Source: Tessaracoccus sp. MC1679 (lineage in GTDB: Bacteria > Actinomycetota > Actinomycetes > Propionibacteriales > Propionibacteriaceae). Taken from it: 64,000 nt of DNA. Below are positions 34,769-43,531 of the stretch, in pieces. The position numbers were made by a program, and so were the translations under genes. The stretch lies in assembly GCF_014164775.1 (NCBI RefSeq), contig NZ_JACJGB010000004.1, forward strand, positions 124,001 through 188,000. The letters run 5' to 3'. Numbering within the stretch: position 1 is the first letter of the stretch; each line of letters begins with the position of its first letter. The notes below the pieces were generated by a model. It saw only the letters and a program-made list of their open reading frames with translations. It searched no databases and was not told where the DNA came from.

Positions 34769-35610
34769 GTGGCTCGGTGATGGACGCGGCCAAGGCCATG
34801 CACAAGGCGGCGCTGGACTCCGGCTTCGGCGCCACCGAGGGTCTGATCGCCATCCCCACAACGAGCGGTTCGGGGTCCGAGGTCACGTCCTTCGCCGTGC
34901 TGACCGACGAACGGACCCACACCAAGATCCCGCTCGTCTCCCCGGAGATGGTGGCGAAGCTCGCCATCCTGGACCCGGAGGCGGTCATCGGTGTGCCTCC
35001 TCGGATCACCGCCGACTCCGGCATGGACGTCCTCACCCACGCCGTCGAGGCGTACGTGTCGACGGGTGCCTGCGACTTCTCCGACGCCCTGGCGGAAAAG
35101 GCGGTGGAACTGGTCTTCGCTCACCTCGTGCGCTGCTACACCCACGGTGAGGACCGCGACGCCCGCGGTCACATGCACAACGCGTCCTGTCTGGCGGCGA
35201 TGGCCTTCGACAATGTGGGGCTGGGGATCACCCACAGCCTCGCGCACGCCCTCGGCGGTCACTTCCCGGTGGCCCATGGCCGGCTCAACGCGATGCTCCT
35301 GCCGCACGTCATCGCGTTCAACGCGGAGCGCAGCACGCTCGCCGCAGCCCGCTATGCCCGTCTTGGCCGGCTCGTGACCCCGTCGGCCACCGGCTCGGCG
35401 GCGGTGACCTCCCTGGTGGCGGGCGTCCGCCGCCTCAACCAGCAGCTGGGCATCCCTGAGCTGATCGTCGAGGCAGGGGTGGCGCAGGACGAGTTCCGGG
35501 CCGCGATCGACCAGATGGCGTCCTCGGCGTTGGAGGACGGCTGCACCCCGTCCAACCCGGCGCAACCCACCCGCGAGGATCTGGTGCTTCTGCTGCGGAA
35601 GCTCGGCTGA
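34762..35610 (+). pseudogene. 3' fragment of iron-dependent alcohol dehydrogenase (PduQ-like)
   Basis: About 282 codons starting at the conserved GGGSVMDAAKAMHKAA motif, which normally lies about 90-95 residues into the protein. The catalytic part is complete, with Fe ligands in DSGMDVLTHAVEAY and GITHSLAHALGGHFPVAHG, and the C-terminus is normal. The N-terminal Rossmann half that starts the NAD-binding site is absent, so the product cannot be a normal dehydrogenase. In-frame GTG and ATG codons exist around 34777 but have no ribosome site. It ends 24 bases before hemW. Confidence 0.83.
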
Positions 35611-35634
35611 GCCGTCGCGCCGTAGGCTGGCGGG

Positions 35635-36825
35635 GTGGCACAACTCCCCGACGGCGACCCGGCCCCCCGCGACGGCTCCCTCCCCGCGTCCGCCCTGGAT
35701 CCCGGCCGCCCGCTGTCGCTCTATGTCCACGTGCCCTTCTGCAGGGTGCGCTGCGGTTACTGCGACTTCAACACCTACACACCCAGCGAGCTCGGCGACC
35801 TGTCGCCCGACACCTATGTGGGCGCGGCGGTGGCTGAGCTGGACCTCGCGGCCCGCATCCTGGGGAGCCGCCGCGTGCAGACGGTGTTCTTCGGGGGCGG
35901 GACCCCCACCATGCTGCCAGCCGAGGGCCTCGCCGGGCTGCTGCGCGCCGTCGGGGAGCGCTTCGAACTGGAGCCCGACGCGGAGGTGACCACCGAGGCG
36001 AACCCCGAGACACTCACCCCGGACTATCTGGACACGCTCCGCGCGGAAGGATTCACCCGCCTCTCGCTCGGCCTGCAGTCGGTGGTGCCGCATGTGCTGC
36101 GCGTCCTTGAGCGTCAGCACACCCCCCGCCGCGGCCTGGAGGCGGCGCGGTGGGCGAGGGAGGCCGGGTTCGAGCACGTGAGCCTGGACCTCATCTACGG
36201 CACGCCGGGGGAGTCCCTCGACGACTGGCGCGCCAGCCTCGACGCGGTGACCTCCGCCCCCGTGGACCATGTGAGTGCCTACTCGCTGATCGTCGAGGAG
36301 GGCACCAGGCTCGCCGCGCAGGTGCGCCGCGGAGAGCTGCCGATGCCCGACGAGGACGACCTCGCAGACAAGTACCTCCTCGCCGACGAGACCCTGGGCG
36401 CGCTCGGGCTCGCCAACTACGAGGTGAGCAACTGGGCCCGTCCGGGCGGAGAGTGCCGGCACAACCTCGCCTACTGGAGGGGAGCCGACTGGTGGGGGGT
36501 GGGCCCCGGGGCCCATTCGCACATCGGCGGAGTCCGATTCTGGAACCGCAAGCACCCCCGCAGCTACGCCGCGGCCCTGGCCGCCGGCGAGTCACCGGCG
36601 CTGGCCCGCGAGATCCTGGGGGACAAGGAACGCCACGTTGAGCGGGTGCTGCTCGAGCTGCGCCTGGCCGACGGCGTCCCCCTGGACGTCCTGACCCCCT
36701 CGGAGCGGGGGCGGATCCCCGACATCGCCTCCCGTGGGCTGGCTGTGGTGCACGACGACCGCCTGAAGCTCACCCGTGAGGGCCGGCTCCTGGCCGACGG
36801 CGTGGTCCGAGACCTGCTGGACTGA
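35635..36825 (+). CDS. hemW: HemW-like radical SAM heme chaperone
   Basis: This 396-residue radical SAM protein has the 4Fe-4S motif CRVRCGYCDF near residue 38, GGGTPTML, TTEANPETL, and the HemW C-terminal domain. It resembles oxygen-independent coproporphyrinogen oxidase, but CxxxCxxC without the additional CPO Cys points to HemW, a heme-trafficking protein. The GTG at 35635 has TAGGCT six bases upstream (leaderless). Confidence 0.88.
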   Translation: MAQLPDGDPAPRDGSLPASALDPGRPLSLYVHVPFCRVRCGYCDFNTYTPSELGDLSPDTYVGAAVAELDLAARILGSRRVQTVFFGGGTPTMLPAEGLAGLLRAVGERFELEPDAEVTTEANPETLTPDYLDTLRAEGFTRLSLGLQSVVPHVLRVLERQHTPRRGLEAARWAREAGFEHVSLDLIYGTPGESLDDWRASLDAVTSAPVDHVSAYSLIVEEGTRLAAQVRRGELPMPDEDDLADKYLLADETLGALGLANYEVSNWARPGGECRHNLAYWRGADWWGVGPGAHSHIGGVRFWNRKHPRSYAAALAAGESPALAREILGDKERHVERVLLELRLADGVPLDVLTPSERGRIPDIASRGLAVVHDDRLKLTREGRLLADGVVRDLLD

Positions 36826-36881
36826 CGCGAGCGGGTGTCGTTGAAGCAGAAGGGCATGCGGCGCTGATAGCGTCGCACCCC

Positions 36882-37727
36882 GTGGATCGCTACTCACGAG
36901 ACGTGCTCACCCCCGGATGGCAGAAGGCGCATCTCAAGCAGACGCGTGACGTGCCCGTCGAGTTGGACCTTGTGGTGGAGTTCGACGACTTCTGCGGCGC
37001 CGTCGTCGGCTGGGAGAACGCCGTGGTGCTGCTCGAGGACCGGCGGGGCAAGCGCCGCGCCGCGCCCTTCGGCCCGGGCTTCCTCCTCGAGGGGCAGCCG
37101 GTGGCGCTGCGCCCCCCTCTGCGGGGCGCCCCGGCCGGCCCCAAGTACACGGCCTCAGGATCCCGATCCTCCACAGGGCCGACGAAGGCCCGGGTTGCGC
37201 TGCCCAGCCGGATCTACGTCGAGGGCCGGCATGACGCCGAGCTGATCGAGAAGGTCTGGGGCGAGGATCTGCGTCACGTCGGCGTCGTCGTCGAGTTCCT
37301 GGGGGGCATCGACGATCTCCCCGGGATTGTTGCTGAATTCGCTCCCGAGCCGGGGCGGCGGCTCGGCATCCTCGTCGACCATCTCGTGCCGGGCAGCAAG
37401 GAATCCCGGATCGCGAAGCAGGTCTACACGGCCGGCTACCGCGACACGGTGCTGGTCGAGGGGCACGAGTTCATCGACATCTGGCAGGCGGTCCGGCCCC
37501 AGCGCGTCGGGTTGAAGTCCTGGCCCCAGGTGCCCAGGGATGTGGACTTCAAGAAGGGCACCCTGAAGGCGATGGGGCTGCCACACGAGGATCAGGCCGA
37601 CGTGTCGCGCGGCTGGCAGGCCATCCTCGCGCGCGTGGCCTCCTGGCGCGACCTGGAGCCCCAGCTGCTCACCAAGGTGGAGACTCTCATCGACTTCGTC
37701 ACCCAGGACCATCTCGAAGACGAGTGA
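36882..37727 (+). CDS. DUF3097 family protein (TOPRIM-like)
   Basis: A 281-residue protein with the family start MDRYSRDVLTPGWQ, an N-terminal small-beta region, and a C-terminal part with PSRIYVEGRHDAELIEKVWG and GRRLGILVDHLVPGSKESRI that resembles a TOPRIM nucleotidyl fold. It is conserved across actinobacteria without a known function. The GTG at 36882 has TAGCGT eight bases upstream. Confidence 0.85.
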   Translation: MDRYSRDVLTPGWQKAHLKQTRDVPVELDLVVEFDDFCGAVVGWENAVVLLEDRRGKRRAAPFGPGFLLEGQPVALRPPLRGAPAGPKYTASGSRSSTGPTKARVALPSRIYVEGRHDAELIEKVWGEDLRHVGVVVEFLGGIDDLPGIVAEFAPEPGRRLGILVDHLVPGSKESRIAKQVYTAGYRDTVLVEGHEFIDIWQAVRPQRVGLKSWPQVPRDVDFKKGTLKAMGLPHEDQADVSRGWQAILARVASWRDLEPQLLTKVETLIDFVTQDHLEDE

Positions 37728-37755
37728 TCGCCCACACGCCGATAGGGTGAGTCGC

Positions 37756-38535
37756 ATGGACACCCAAGGCATCCTGGACCTGCTGAAGGAAACGGCCTCA
37801 GAGGTGGTGGTTCCGCGCTTCCGGCAGCTGGCCGCCGGTGACGTCGAGGAGAAAAATCCCGGAGACTTCGTCACCGTGGCGGACCGCGAAGCTGAGGTGT
37901 ATCTGAGTGGGCTCCTCCGTGGCGTCTACCCATCGGCAGTCATCGTCGGAGAGGAGGGCGTGTTCGCCGACCCGAGCCTGCTCGACGGTGTCCACGGGGC
38001 AGAGCACGCGTTCCTCATCGATCCCATCGACGGCACGCGCAACTTCGTCTCAGGACGCGACGAGTACGGCGTGATGCTGGCGGAGGTGCGCAACGGGGTC
38101 ACCACCCGTGGCTGGATCTATCAGCCGCAGACGGGCCGCGCCTACGTGGCCGAGCACGGCGCAGGCGCCGCGCTCAACGGCGCCCCCATCGCGCGGACCC
38201 CCAACGGGCGCCTCCCACTAGGGGCGACGGCCAAACGTGCTCTGCACGGGTTCACGGCAGCTGGACGCCTCAGCCCCGTCACCCGGAGCGCCTGGTGTTG
38301 CGCATTCGACTACCCGATGGTGCTGCATGGTGACGTGGACTTCCTCGTGTACTCCACCCTGCACCCGTGGGACCATCTCGCGGGGTCGCTCATGGTCACC
38401 GAGTCCGGGGGCGTGAGCAGAACGGTCGACGGCGTGGACTACGGCCTCCAGACACGGAGCGGGGGGCTGATCGTGGCGCGGGATGCCGACACCTGGCAGA
38501 CCGCTCTGGAGACGTGGCCCGCTCACCAGAGCTGA
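37756..38535 (+). CDS. Inositol monophosphatase / histidinol-phosphatase family enzyme
   Basis: A 259-residue metal-dependent phosphatase with EEG (IVGEEGVFAD), the DPIDGTRNFVSG motif near residue 92, and WDHLAGSLMVTESGG near the C-terminus, all metal or substrate residues of the IMPase fold. The substrate is uncertain: HisN-type histidinol phosphate and inositol phosphate are both possible. ATG 37756 has TAGGGT seven bases upstream. Confidence 0.83.
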   Translation: MDTQGILDLLKETASEVVVPRFRQLAAGDVEEKNPGDFVTVADREAEVYLSGLLRGVYPSAVIVGEEGVFADPSLLDGVHGAEHAFLIDPIDGTRNFVSGRDEYGVMLAEVRNGVTTRGWIYQPQTGRAYVAEHGAGAALNGAPIARTPNGRLPLGATAKRALHGFTAAGRLSPVTRSAWCCAFDYPMVLHGDVDFLVYSTLHPWDHLAGSLMVTESGGVSRTVDGVDYGLQTRSGGLIVARDADTWQTALETWPAHQS

Positions 38536-38548
38536 CCACAGGATCAGA

Positions 38549-39319
38549 TCACAGGTTGAGGATGGGCAGCTGCCGTTTCGGCTCCACACCCTTGGCCGCC
38601 AACTCGGCGTAGGCCTTGGGCAGGGCGAGGGCAAGAGTCTCCGGGCCGAAGGGCCACTCGACGGCGGTGGCCGCCTCCTCCGCCCGCACACCCTGCTGGA
38701 TGAGCATCTCGCACGAGCTGTAGAGCATCGCGATCTCCGCCCTCTGCACGAACGCGAACTCACGGTCCACCACCGCCCCGTGGCCGGGAACGAACCTGGT
38801 GAGGGAGCTGCTGGCGCCGAGTACGCCGTCGAGGACGGTGGGCCAGTTGGCAAGCGAGGTGGACTCGTCGATCTGCGGGTCCGCGCCCTCCTCCAGGAGA
38901 TCCCCGACGAACACCACGTTCGCCTCCGGGACGAACGCCACGATGTCCGCGCGGGTGTGCGCCTCGCCGAAGTGCAGCAGCTCCACCCGTTGTCCGCCGA
39001 GGTGCAGCGCCAGGGCCATCGAGAACCTCCGTGTCACCCCGGGGTCGTCCAGGTCCTCGTGCGCGACCACCTGGACACCCGACATGCCTGGGAGGCCGCC
39101 GACGTGATCGTGGTGGCCGTGCGTCAGCGCCACATGCGTCACCGGGACACCCGCCAGCGCGGTGGCCGTGGCCAGCAGCTCGGCGCCCTCGGCGGCTGTG
39201 TTACCGGCATCGATGAGGAGTGCCGCGTCATCACCGACGATGAGTCCCACGTTGACCCGGTGCTGATCGAGCGTGGTCACGTACACGCGGGGAGTCACGG
39301 GGGTCCAGATCAGCGTCAT
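38549..39319 (-). CDS. Metallo-beta-lactamase-fold hydrolase
   Basis: A 256-residue MBL-fold enzyme with THGHHDHVGGLP, the second-sphere His in GEAHTRADIVAF, the metal Asp in VFVGDLLEEG, and the final His in FVPGHGAVV. The specific reaction is unknown. The ATG at 39319 lies seven bases after a TATGCT box on the minus strand (leaderless), and the gene is divergent from hrcA. Confidence 0.83.
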   Translation of the reverse strand: MTLIWTPVTPRVYVTTLDQHRVNVGLIVGDDAALLIDAGNTAAEGAELLATATALAGVPVTHVALTHGHHDHVGGLPGMSGVQVVAHEDLDDPGVTRRFSMALALHLGGQRVELLHFGEAHTRADIVAFVPEANVVFVGDLLEEGADPQIDESTSLANWPTVLDGVLGASSSLTRFVPGHGAVVDREFAFVQRAEIAMLYSSCEMLIQQGVRAEEAATAVEWPFGPETLALALPKAYAELAAKGVEPKRQLPILNL

Positions 39320-39344
39320 GGCAGCCAGCATAGATGCAGCTACA

Positions 39345-39371
39345 CTGGCACTCGCCGTCTATGAGTGCCAG
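39345..39371 (+). promoter_or_regulatory. CIRCE operator of hrcA-dnaJ
   Basis: CTGGCACTC (39345-39353), a 9-base spacer, then GAGTGCCAG (39363-39371) forms the classic CIRCE inverted repeat recognised by HrcA, placed 12 bases before the hrcA start. It predicts autoregulated heat-shock control of the hrcA-dnaJ operon. Confidence 0.95.
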
Positions 39372-39383
39372 CTGGGAGGTGAC

Positions 39384-40388
39384 ATGCTCGACGACCGCAA
39401 ACTGGACGTGTTGAAGGCCATCGTGACCGACTATGTGGCCAGCCGCGAGCCGGTCGGCTCCAAGGCGCTGGTTGAACGCCACAAGCTGGACGTCTCCGCC
39501 GCCACGGTCCGCAACGACATGGCCGTGCTGGAGGAGGAGGGCTACATCATGCAGCCCCATACCAGCGCCGGCCGCATCCCCACCGACAAGGGCTATCGGC
39601 TCTTCGTGGACAGGCTCGCCCACATCAAGCCGCTGTCGCCCGCTGAGCGCAGCGCCATCACCACCTATCTCAACGGCACCGCCGACGTCGACGATCTGGT
39701 CATGCGCACCGTCCGGCTGCTGGCCCAGCTGACCCGCCAGGTGGCCATCGTGCAGTATCCGGTGGCGCAGCGCACCCAGGTGCGCCACGTCGAGCTGCTG
39801 CTCCTGACGCCCGAGCGCCTGATGGTCATCGTGGTCCAGTCCTCGGGCCGCGTGGATCAGACCATGTTGGAGACTCCGCTCACGGACGAGGGCCGGCTGC
39901 AGGCGTTGCGGAACCGGATCGCCGAGGCCATTGTCGGACGGACGCCGGCGGATGCGGCCGGGGCTCTGGCCGCCATGCTGGAGGGAGTCGCACCCGATGA
40001 CAGGCCGTTCGCGGGCCCGGTGGTCGCCGCGGTCCTGGAGGCCATCGCCGCCGAGCCGGCCGCGCACGTTGTGGTGGCCGGGCTGCCCAACCTCGCCTCA
40101 AGCCAGGCGTTCGAGACCAACCTGCGCCCACTGCTGGAGGCGCTGGAGGAGCAGGTGGTGCTCATGCGACTCCTGGGCGAGGCTGCGGGCGACGACGTGA
40201 CGGTGCGCATCGGCGAGGAGAACACCGCCGAGGGATTCCGGGGCAGCAGCCTCATCGCGTCCGGCTACGGTGTGGAGCGTACTGCCAGCCTCGGCGTCGT
40301 CGGACCCACCCGCATGGACTACGCGTCCCACATCTCCGCGGTGCGAGCAGTGTCGCGGTACGTGAGCAGATTCCTCAACGAAGGCTAG
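39384..40388 (+). CDS. hrcA: Heat-inducible transcription repressor HrcA
   Basis: A 334-residue repressor with an N-terminal winged helix (LDDRKLDVLKAIVTDYV, SAATVRNDMAVLEEEGYI) and a GAF-like dimer domain. The C-terminal FRGSSLIASGYGV and VVGPTRMDYASHISAV are family signatures. It binds CIRCE directly upstream. The ATG at 39384 has a GGGAGGT site. Confidence 0.96.
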   Translation: MLDDRKLDVLKAIVTDYVASREPVGSKALVERHKLDVSAATVRNDMAVLEEEGYIMQPHTSAGRIPTDKGYRLFVDRLAHIKPLSPAERSAITTYLNGTADVDDLVMRTVRLLAQLTRQVAIVQYPVAQRTQVRHVELLLLTPERLMVIVVQSSGRVDQTMLETPLTDEGRLQALRNRIAEAIVGRTPADAAGALAAMLEGVAPDDRPFAGPVVAAVLEAIAAEPAAHVVVAGLPNLASSQAFETNLRPLLEALEEQVVLMRLLGEAAGDDVTVRIGEENTAEGFRGSSLIASGYGVERTASLGVVGPTRMDYASHISAVRAVSRYVSRFLNEG

Positions 40389-40419
40389 ATCCCCCACCCG
40401 AAGGCTGAAGCAAGAAGAT

Positions 40420-41580
40420 ATGAGCAAGGACTACTACGACATCCTTGGCGTCGAGCGGGACGCAACCCCCGAGGCCATCAAGAAGGCCTACCGCCGCCGC
40501 GCCATGAAGGTGCACCCCGACGTCGCCCAGGAAGAGGGCGCGGCCGAGAAGTTCAAAGAACTCAACGAGGCCTACGAGGTCCTGAGCGACCCCAACAAGC
40601 GCGCCGTGTTCGATCGGGGCGGCGACCCGATGAGCCAGGGCGCCGGCTTCTCCGGCTTCGGCGGCGGGTTCGCCGGGGGGTTCGACTTCTCCAATCTGGT
40701 CGACGCCATGTTCGGCGCGGCAGGGGGGCGTGGCCCCCGATCCCGCGTCCGTCAAGGCCAGGACGCGCTGGTGAGGGTTTCCCTCCAACTGCACGAGGCG
40801 GTCTTCGGTGTGACGAAGCCTCTCAAGGTGGACACCGCCGTGGTGTGCCCCAAGTGCAGCGGCGCGGGCGGCGAGCCCGGCTCGGAGCCGGTGACCTGCA
40901 CCACGTGCGACGGCGCGGGCGAGGTCAGCCAGATCCAGCGCAGCTTCCTCGGCGACATCCGCACCGCCCAGGCCTGCCCCACCTGCCGCGGATACGGCAC
41001 GGTCATCCCGCGTCCGTGCGGTGAGTGCTCCGGCGAGGGACGGGTGCGCACCACGCGGACGCTGCAGGTCCGGATTCCCGCCGGCGTGTCCACGGGCATC
41101 CGCATCCACCTGGAGGGGCAGGGTGAGGTGGGCCCGGGCGGCGGACCTGCCGGAGACCTCTACGTGGAGCTGTCCGTGCTGCCCCACGAGACGTTCCGCC
41201 GCGAGGGCGACAACCTGGAGGTGGTGGTCAGGCTCCCGATGACCGCGGCCGCGCTGGGGACCACGGTGGACGTCGCGACTCTCGAGGCCGACTGGGACCA
41301 GTCCGCGGTAGAGGACCGCACCGTGTCCGTCGAGGTCCCGGCCGGGACGCAGGCGGGCACCCGGATCGGGATCAAGGGGCGCGGGGTTCCGAGACTGCGC
41401 GGCGGCGGCCGCGGGGACCTGGGCGTCACACTGCTGGTCCAGACCCCCACCAAGCTCGATGACCGGCAGCGCGAGCTGCTGCGCCTCCTCGCTGAGGAGC
41501 GCGACGAATCGGTCCCGGAGGCCATCGCGGCGAAGGGGCACAAGGGAGTGTTCGGCAAGCTCTCCGAGTGGTTCTCGTGA
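40420..41580 (+). CDS. dnaJ: Chaperone DnaJ (DnaJ2 type)
   Basis: This 386-residue type I J-protein has the J domain with HPD in RAMKVHPDVAQ, a Gly/Phe-rich segment, four zinc-binding CxxCxGxG-like repeats (CPKCSGAGG, CTTCDGAG, CPTCRGYG, CGECSGEG) and the C-terminal substrate domains. It stimulates DnaK. Pairing with hrcA under CIRCE identifies it as the second actinobacterial DnaJ. Confidence 0.95.
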   Translation: MSKDYYDILGVERDATPEAIKKAYRRRAMKVHPDVAQEEGAAEKFKELNEAYEVLSDPNKRAVFDRGGDPMSQGAGFSGFGGGFAGGFDFSNLVDAMFGAAGGRGPRSRVRQGQDALVRVSLQLHEAVFGVTKPLKVDTAVVCPKCSGAGGEPGSEPVTCTTCDGAGEVSQIQRSFLGDIRTAQACPTCRGYGTVIPRPCGECSGEGRVRTTRTLQVRIPAGVSTGIRIHLEGQGEVGPGGGPAGDLYVELSVLPHETFRREGDNLEVVVRLPMTAAALGTTVDVATLEADWDQSAVEDRTVSVEVPAGTQAGTRIGIKGRGVPRLRGGGRGDLGVTLLVQTPTKLDDRQRELLRLLAEERDESVPEAIAAKGHKGVFGKLSEWFS

Positions 41581-42311
41581 CCGACCCCCTCTTCCTCGCC
41601 GAGTTCACGGGCGACCTGTCACCAGGTGAGCTGGTCGTCGTGACGGGGGATGAGGCTCACCACGCCGTCGCGGTCAAGCGCGTCGCGGTGGGGGAGAACG
41701 TCCTGCTGTCCGACGGCCGCGGGATCGGGGTTCGGGCCGAGGTGATCGAGGCGGACCGGCGCCAACTGGTGGCCAGGATCCTCGAGGTCATCGCGGCCCC
41801 CTCGCCGTCGCTCGTCTGGGGCGTGGTGCAGGCACTGGCCAAGGGGGACCGCAGCGACCTCGCGGTGCAGATGGCCACGGAGCTGGGCGCCCGCGAGATC
41901 CTGGCGTGGCAGTCCGCCCGCTCCATCGTGCGCTGGCAGGGCGATCGGGCGGACAAGTCGCTGGACAAGTGGCGAGCCACGGCCCGCGAGGCGGCCAAGC
42001 AATCACGGCGGATGTTCGTGCCCGAGGTGTTGGCGGTGTCCACTGCGGACGTCGTGGGCGCCATCGCCGGCGTTGACGTGGCGCTGGTCCTGCAGGAGGA
42101 CGCGTCCCAGCACATCGCAGACGTCGAACTCCCCGAGGAGGGCACCGGCCTGGTGATCGTCGGGCCCGAGGGCGGCATCGCGCCCGAGGAACTCGACCGG
42201 TTCGTGGCGGCCGGCGCGCAGCTGGTCACCATCAGCGACGGCGTCCTGAGGACCTCGACGGCGGCCGCCGTGGCGCTCGGCCAGCTGGATGTGCTGGCCA
42301 GGCGCCCGTGA
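41577..42311 (+). CDS. rsmE: 16S rRNA (uracil-1498-N3)-methyltransferase
   Basis: A 244-residue SPOUT methyltransferase with GDEAHHAVAVKRV at the N-terminal PUA-like part, WQSARSIVRW, and the SAM-knot IVGPEGGIAPEEL plus LRTSTAAAVALGQL at the end. The GTG at 41577 overlaps the dnaJ stop, so it is coupled. Confidence 0.92.
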   Translation: MTDPLFLAEFTGDLSPGELVVVTGDEAHHAVAVKRVAVGENVLLSDGRGIGVRAEVIEADRRQLVARILEVIAAPSPSLVWGVVQALAKGDRSDLAVQMATELGAREILAWQSARSIVRWQGDRADKSLDKWRATAREAAKQSRRMFVPEVLAVSTADVVGAIAGVDVALVLQEDASQHIADVELPEEGTGLVIVGPEGGIAPEELDRFVAAGAQLVTISDGVLRTSTAAAVALGQLDVLARRP

Positions 42312-43531
42312 GCTTCTCATTCGAGGTCGGCGAGCGGCTCGAGGATGCGGGGGGTCGCACGGGCGTCATCCACACCCCACACGGGCAGATCCAGACCCCG
42401 GCCTTCGTAGTGGTGGGCACCAAGGCCACCGTGAAGTCCGTGCTGCCGGAGGCGGTGGCCGGCCTGGGCGCGCAGGCGGTACTGGCCAACGCCTACCACC
42501 TCTACCTGCAGCCGGGCTCGGACCTCATCGACGAGGCCGGCGGGCTGGGCCGCTTCATGAACTGGCCCGGGCCCACCTTCACGGATTCTGGCGGGTTCCA
42601 GGTGATGAGCCTCGGGGCGGGCTTCAAGAAGGTGCTGGCGATGGACACCACCGGCCTGGCCGACGACGACGTCATCGCAGAGGGGAAGACGCGGATGGCG
42701 CATGTCGACGACGACGGCGTCACCTTCAAGTCCCACCTCGACGGCACCCGGCACCGGTTCACGCCGGAGTCATCGATGCGCATTCAGCACCAGCTCGGCG
42801 CGGACGTCATGTTCGCCTTCGACGAGCTGACCACGCTGATGAACACGCGCGCCTACCAGGAGTCCTCGGTTGAGCGGACGCACAGCTGGGCAGTGCGCTG
42901 CCTCGCGGAGCATCGGCGGCTCACGCTCGAGCGCGAAGGCAGGCCGTACCAGGCCCTCTTCGGGGTGATCCAGGGGGCGCAGTACGAGGATCTACGTCGC
43001 CGGGCCGCGCGCGACCTCGCCGGGCTGGACGTGGACGGGCAGTCGTTCGACGGCTTCGGCCTGGGCGGTGCCTTGGAGAAGGAGAACCTGGGCACCACGA
43101 TCGGATGGATGGTGGAGGAGCTGCCGGAGGACAAGCCTCGACACCTCCTGGGCATCTCCGAGCCCGACGACCTGTTCGCCGCAGTAGAGCGGGGCGCAGA
43201 CACGTTCGACTGCGTGAACCCCTCACGTGTCGCGCGCAACGCCGCCATCTACACCGCCGATGGCCGCTACAACGTCAACACCGCCCGGCATCGCCGATCC
43301 TTCGAACCGCTGGAGGACGGGTGCGACTGCTACACCTGCACCCACTACACCCGCGCCTACCTGCATCACCTGTTCAAGGGCAAGGAGATGCTGTCGGCCA
43401 CGCTGGCCACGATCCACAACGAGAGATTCACGGTGCGTCTGGTGGACCGGATGCGCGAGGCGCTGCAGTCAGGGGACTTTCACGCCTTCCGGGACGAGAG
43501 CCTGGGCCGGTTCTACGCCAATCGGCCGTAG
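42308..43531 (+). CDS. tgt: tRNA-guanine transglycosylase
   Basis: A 407-residue Tgt with the nucleophile region DTFDCVNPSRVARN, the substrate Asp in FTDSGGFQVMSLG, and the zinc site CDCYTCTHYTRAYLHHL. The substrate-pocket loop reads FGLGGALEKENLG in place of the usual GGLAVGE, as in some actinobacterial homologues, suggesting different base preference. It swaps G34 for a 7-deazaguanine base. The GTG start overlaps the rsmE stop. The 3' end overlaps the convergent queuosine-precursor transporter by 19 bases. Confidence 0.9.
   Translation: MSFSFEVGERLEDAGGRTGVIHTPHGQIQTPAFVVVGTKATVKSVLPEAVAGLGAQAVLANAYHLYLQPGSDLIDEAGGLGRFMNWPGPTFTDSGGFQVMSLGAGFKKVLAMDTTGLADDDVIAEGKTRMAHVDDDGVTFKSHLDGTRHRFTPESSMRIQHQLGADVMFAFDELTTLMNTRAYQESSVERTHSWAVRCLAEHRRLTLEREGRPYQALFGVIQGAQYEDLRRRAARDLAGLDVDGQSFDGFGLGGALEKENLGTTIGWMVEELPEDKPRHLLGISEPDDLFAAVERGADTFDCVNPSRVARNAAIYTADGRYNVNTARHRRSFEPLEDGCDCYTCTHYTRAYLHHLFKGKEMLSATLATIHNERFTVRLVDRMREALQSGDFHAFRDESLGRFYANRP

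Noticed and set aside
34368-35036. 222-residue minus-strand frame as a full-length PduL
   Set aside because: Only the C-terminal 132 residues resemble PduL. The first 90 residues are the antisense of the alcohol dehydrogenase fragment and have no PduL motif.
34711-35610. 299-residue plus-strand frame as an intact alcohol dehydrogenase
   Set aside because: Its first 17 residues are antisense of pduL, and the N-terminal Rossmann half of the family is missing.
34126-36555. 809-residue minus-strand frame
   Set aside because: It is antisense to hemW and the dehydrogenase fragment, with His/Arg/Gly-rich low-complexity sequence typical of high-GC shadow frames.
36891-36905. DUF3097 TOPRIM-like part as a true topoisomerase or primase
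   Set aside because: Only part of the TOPRIM pattern is visible and there are no other topoisomerase or primase domains.
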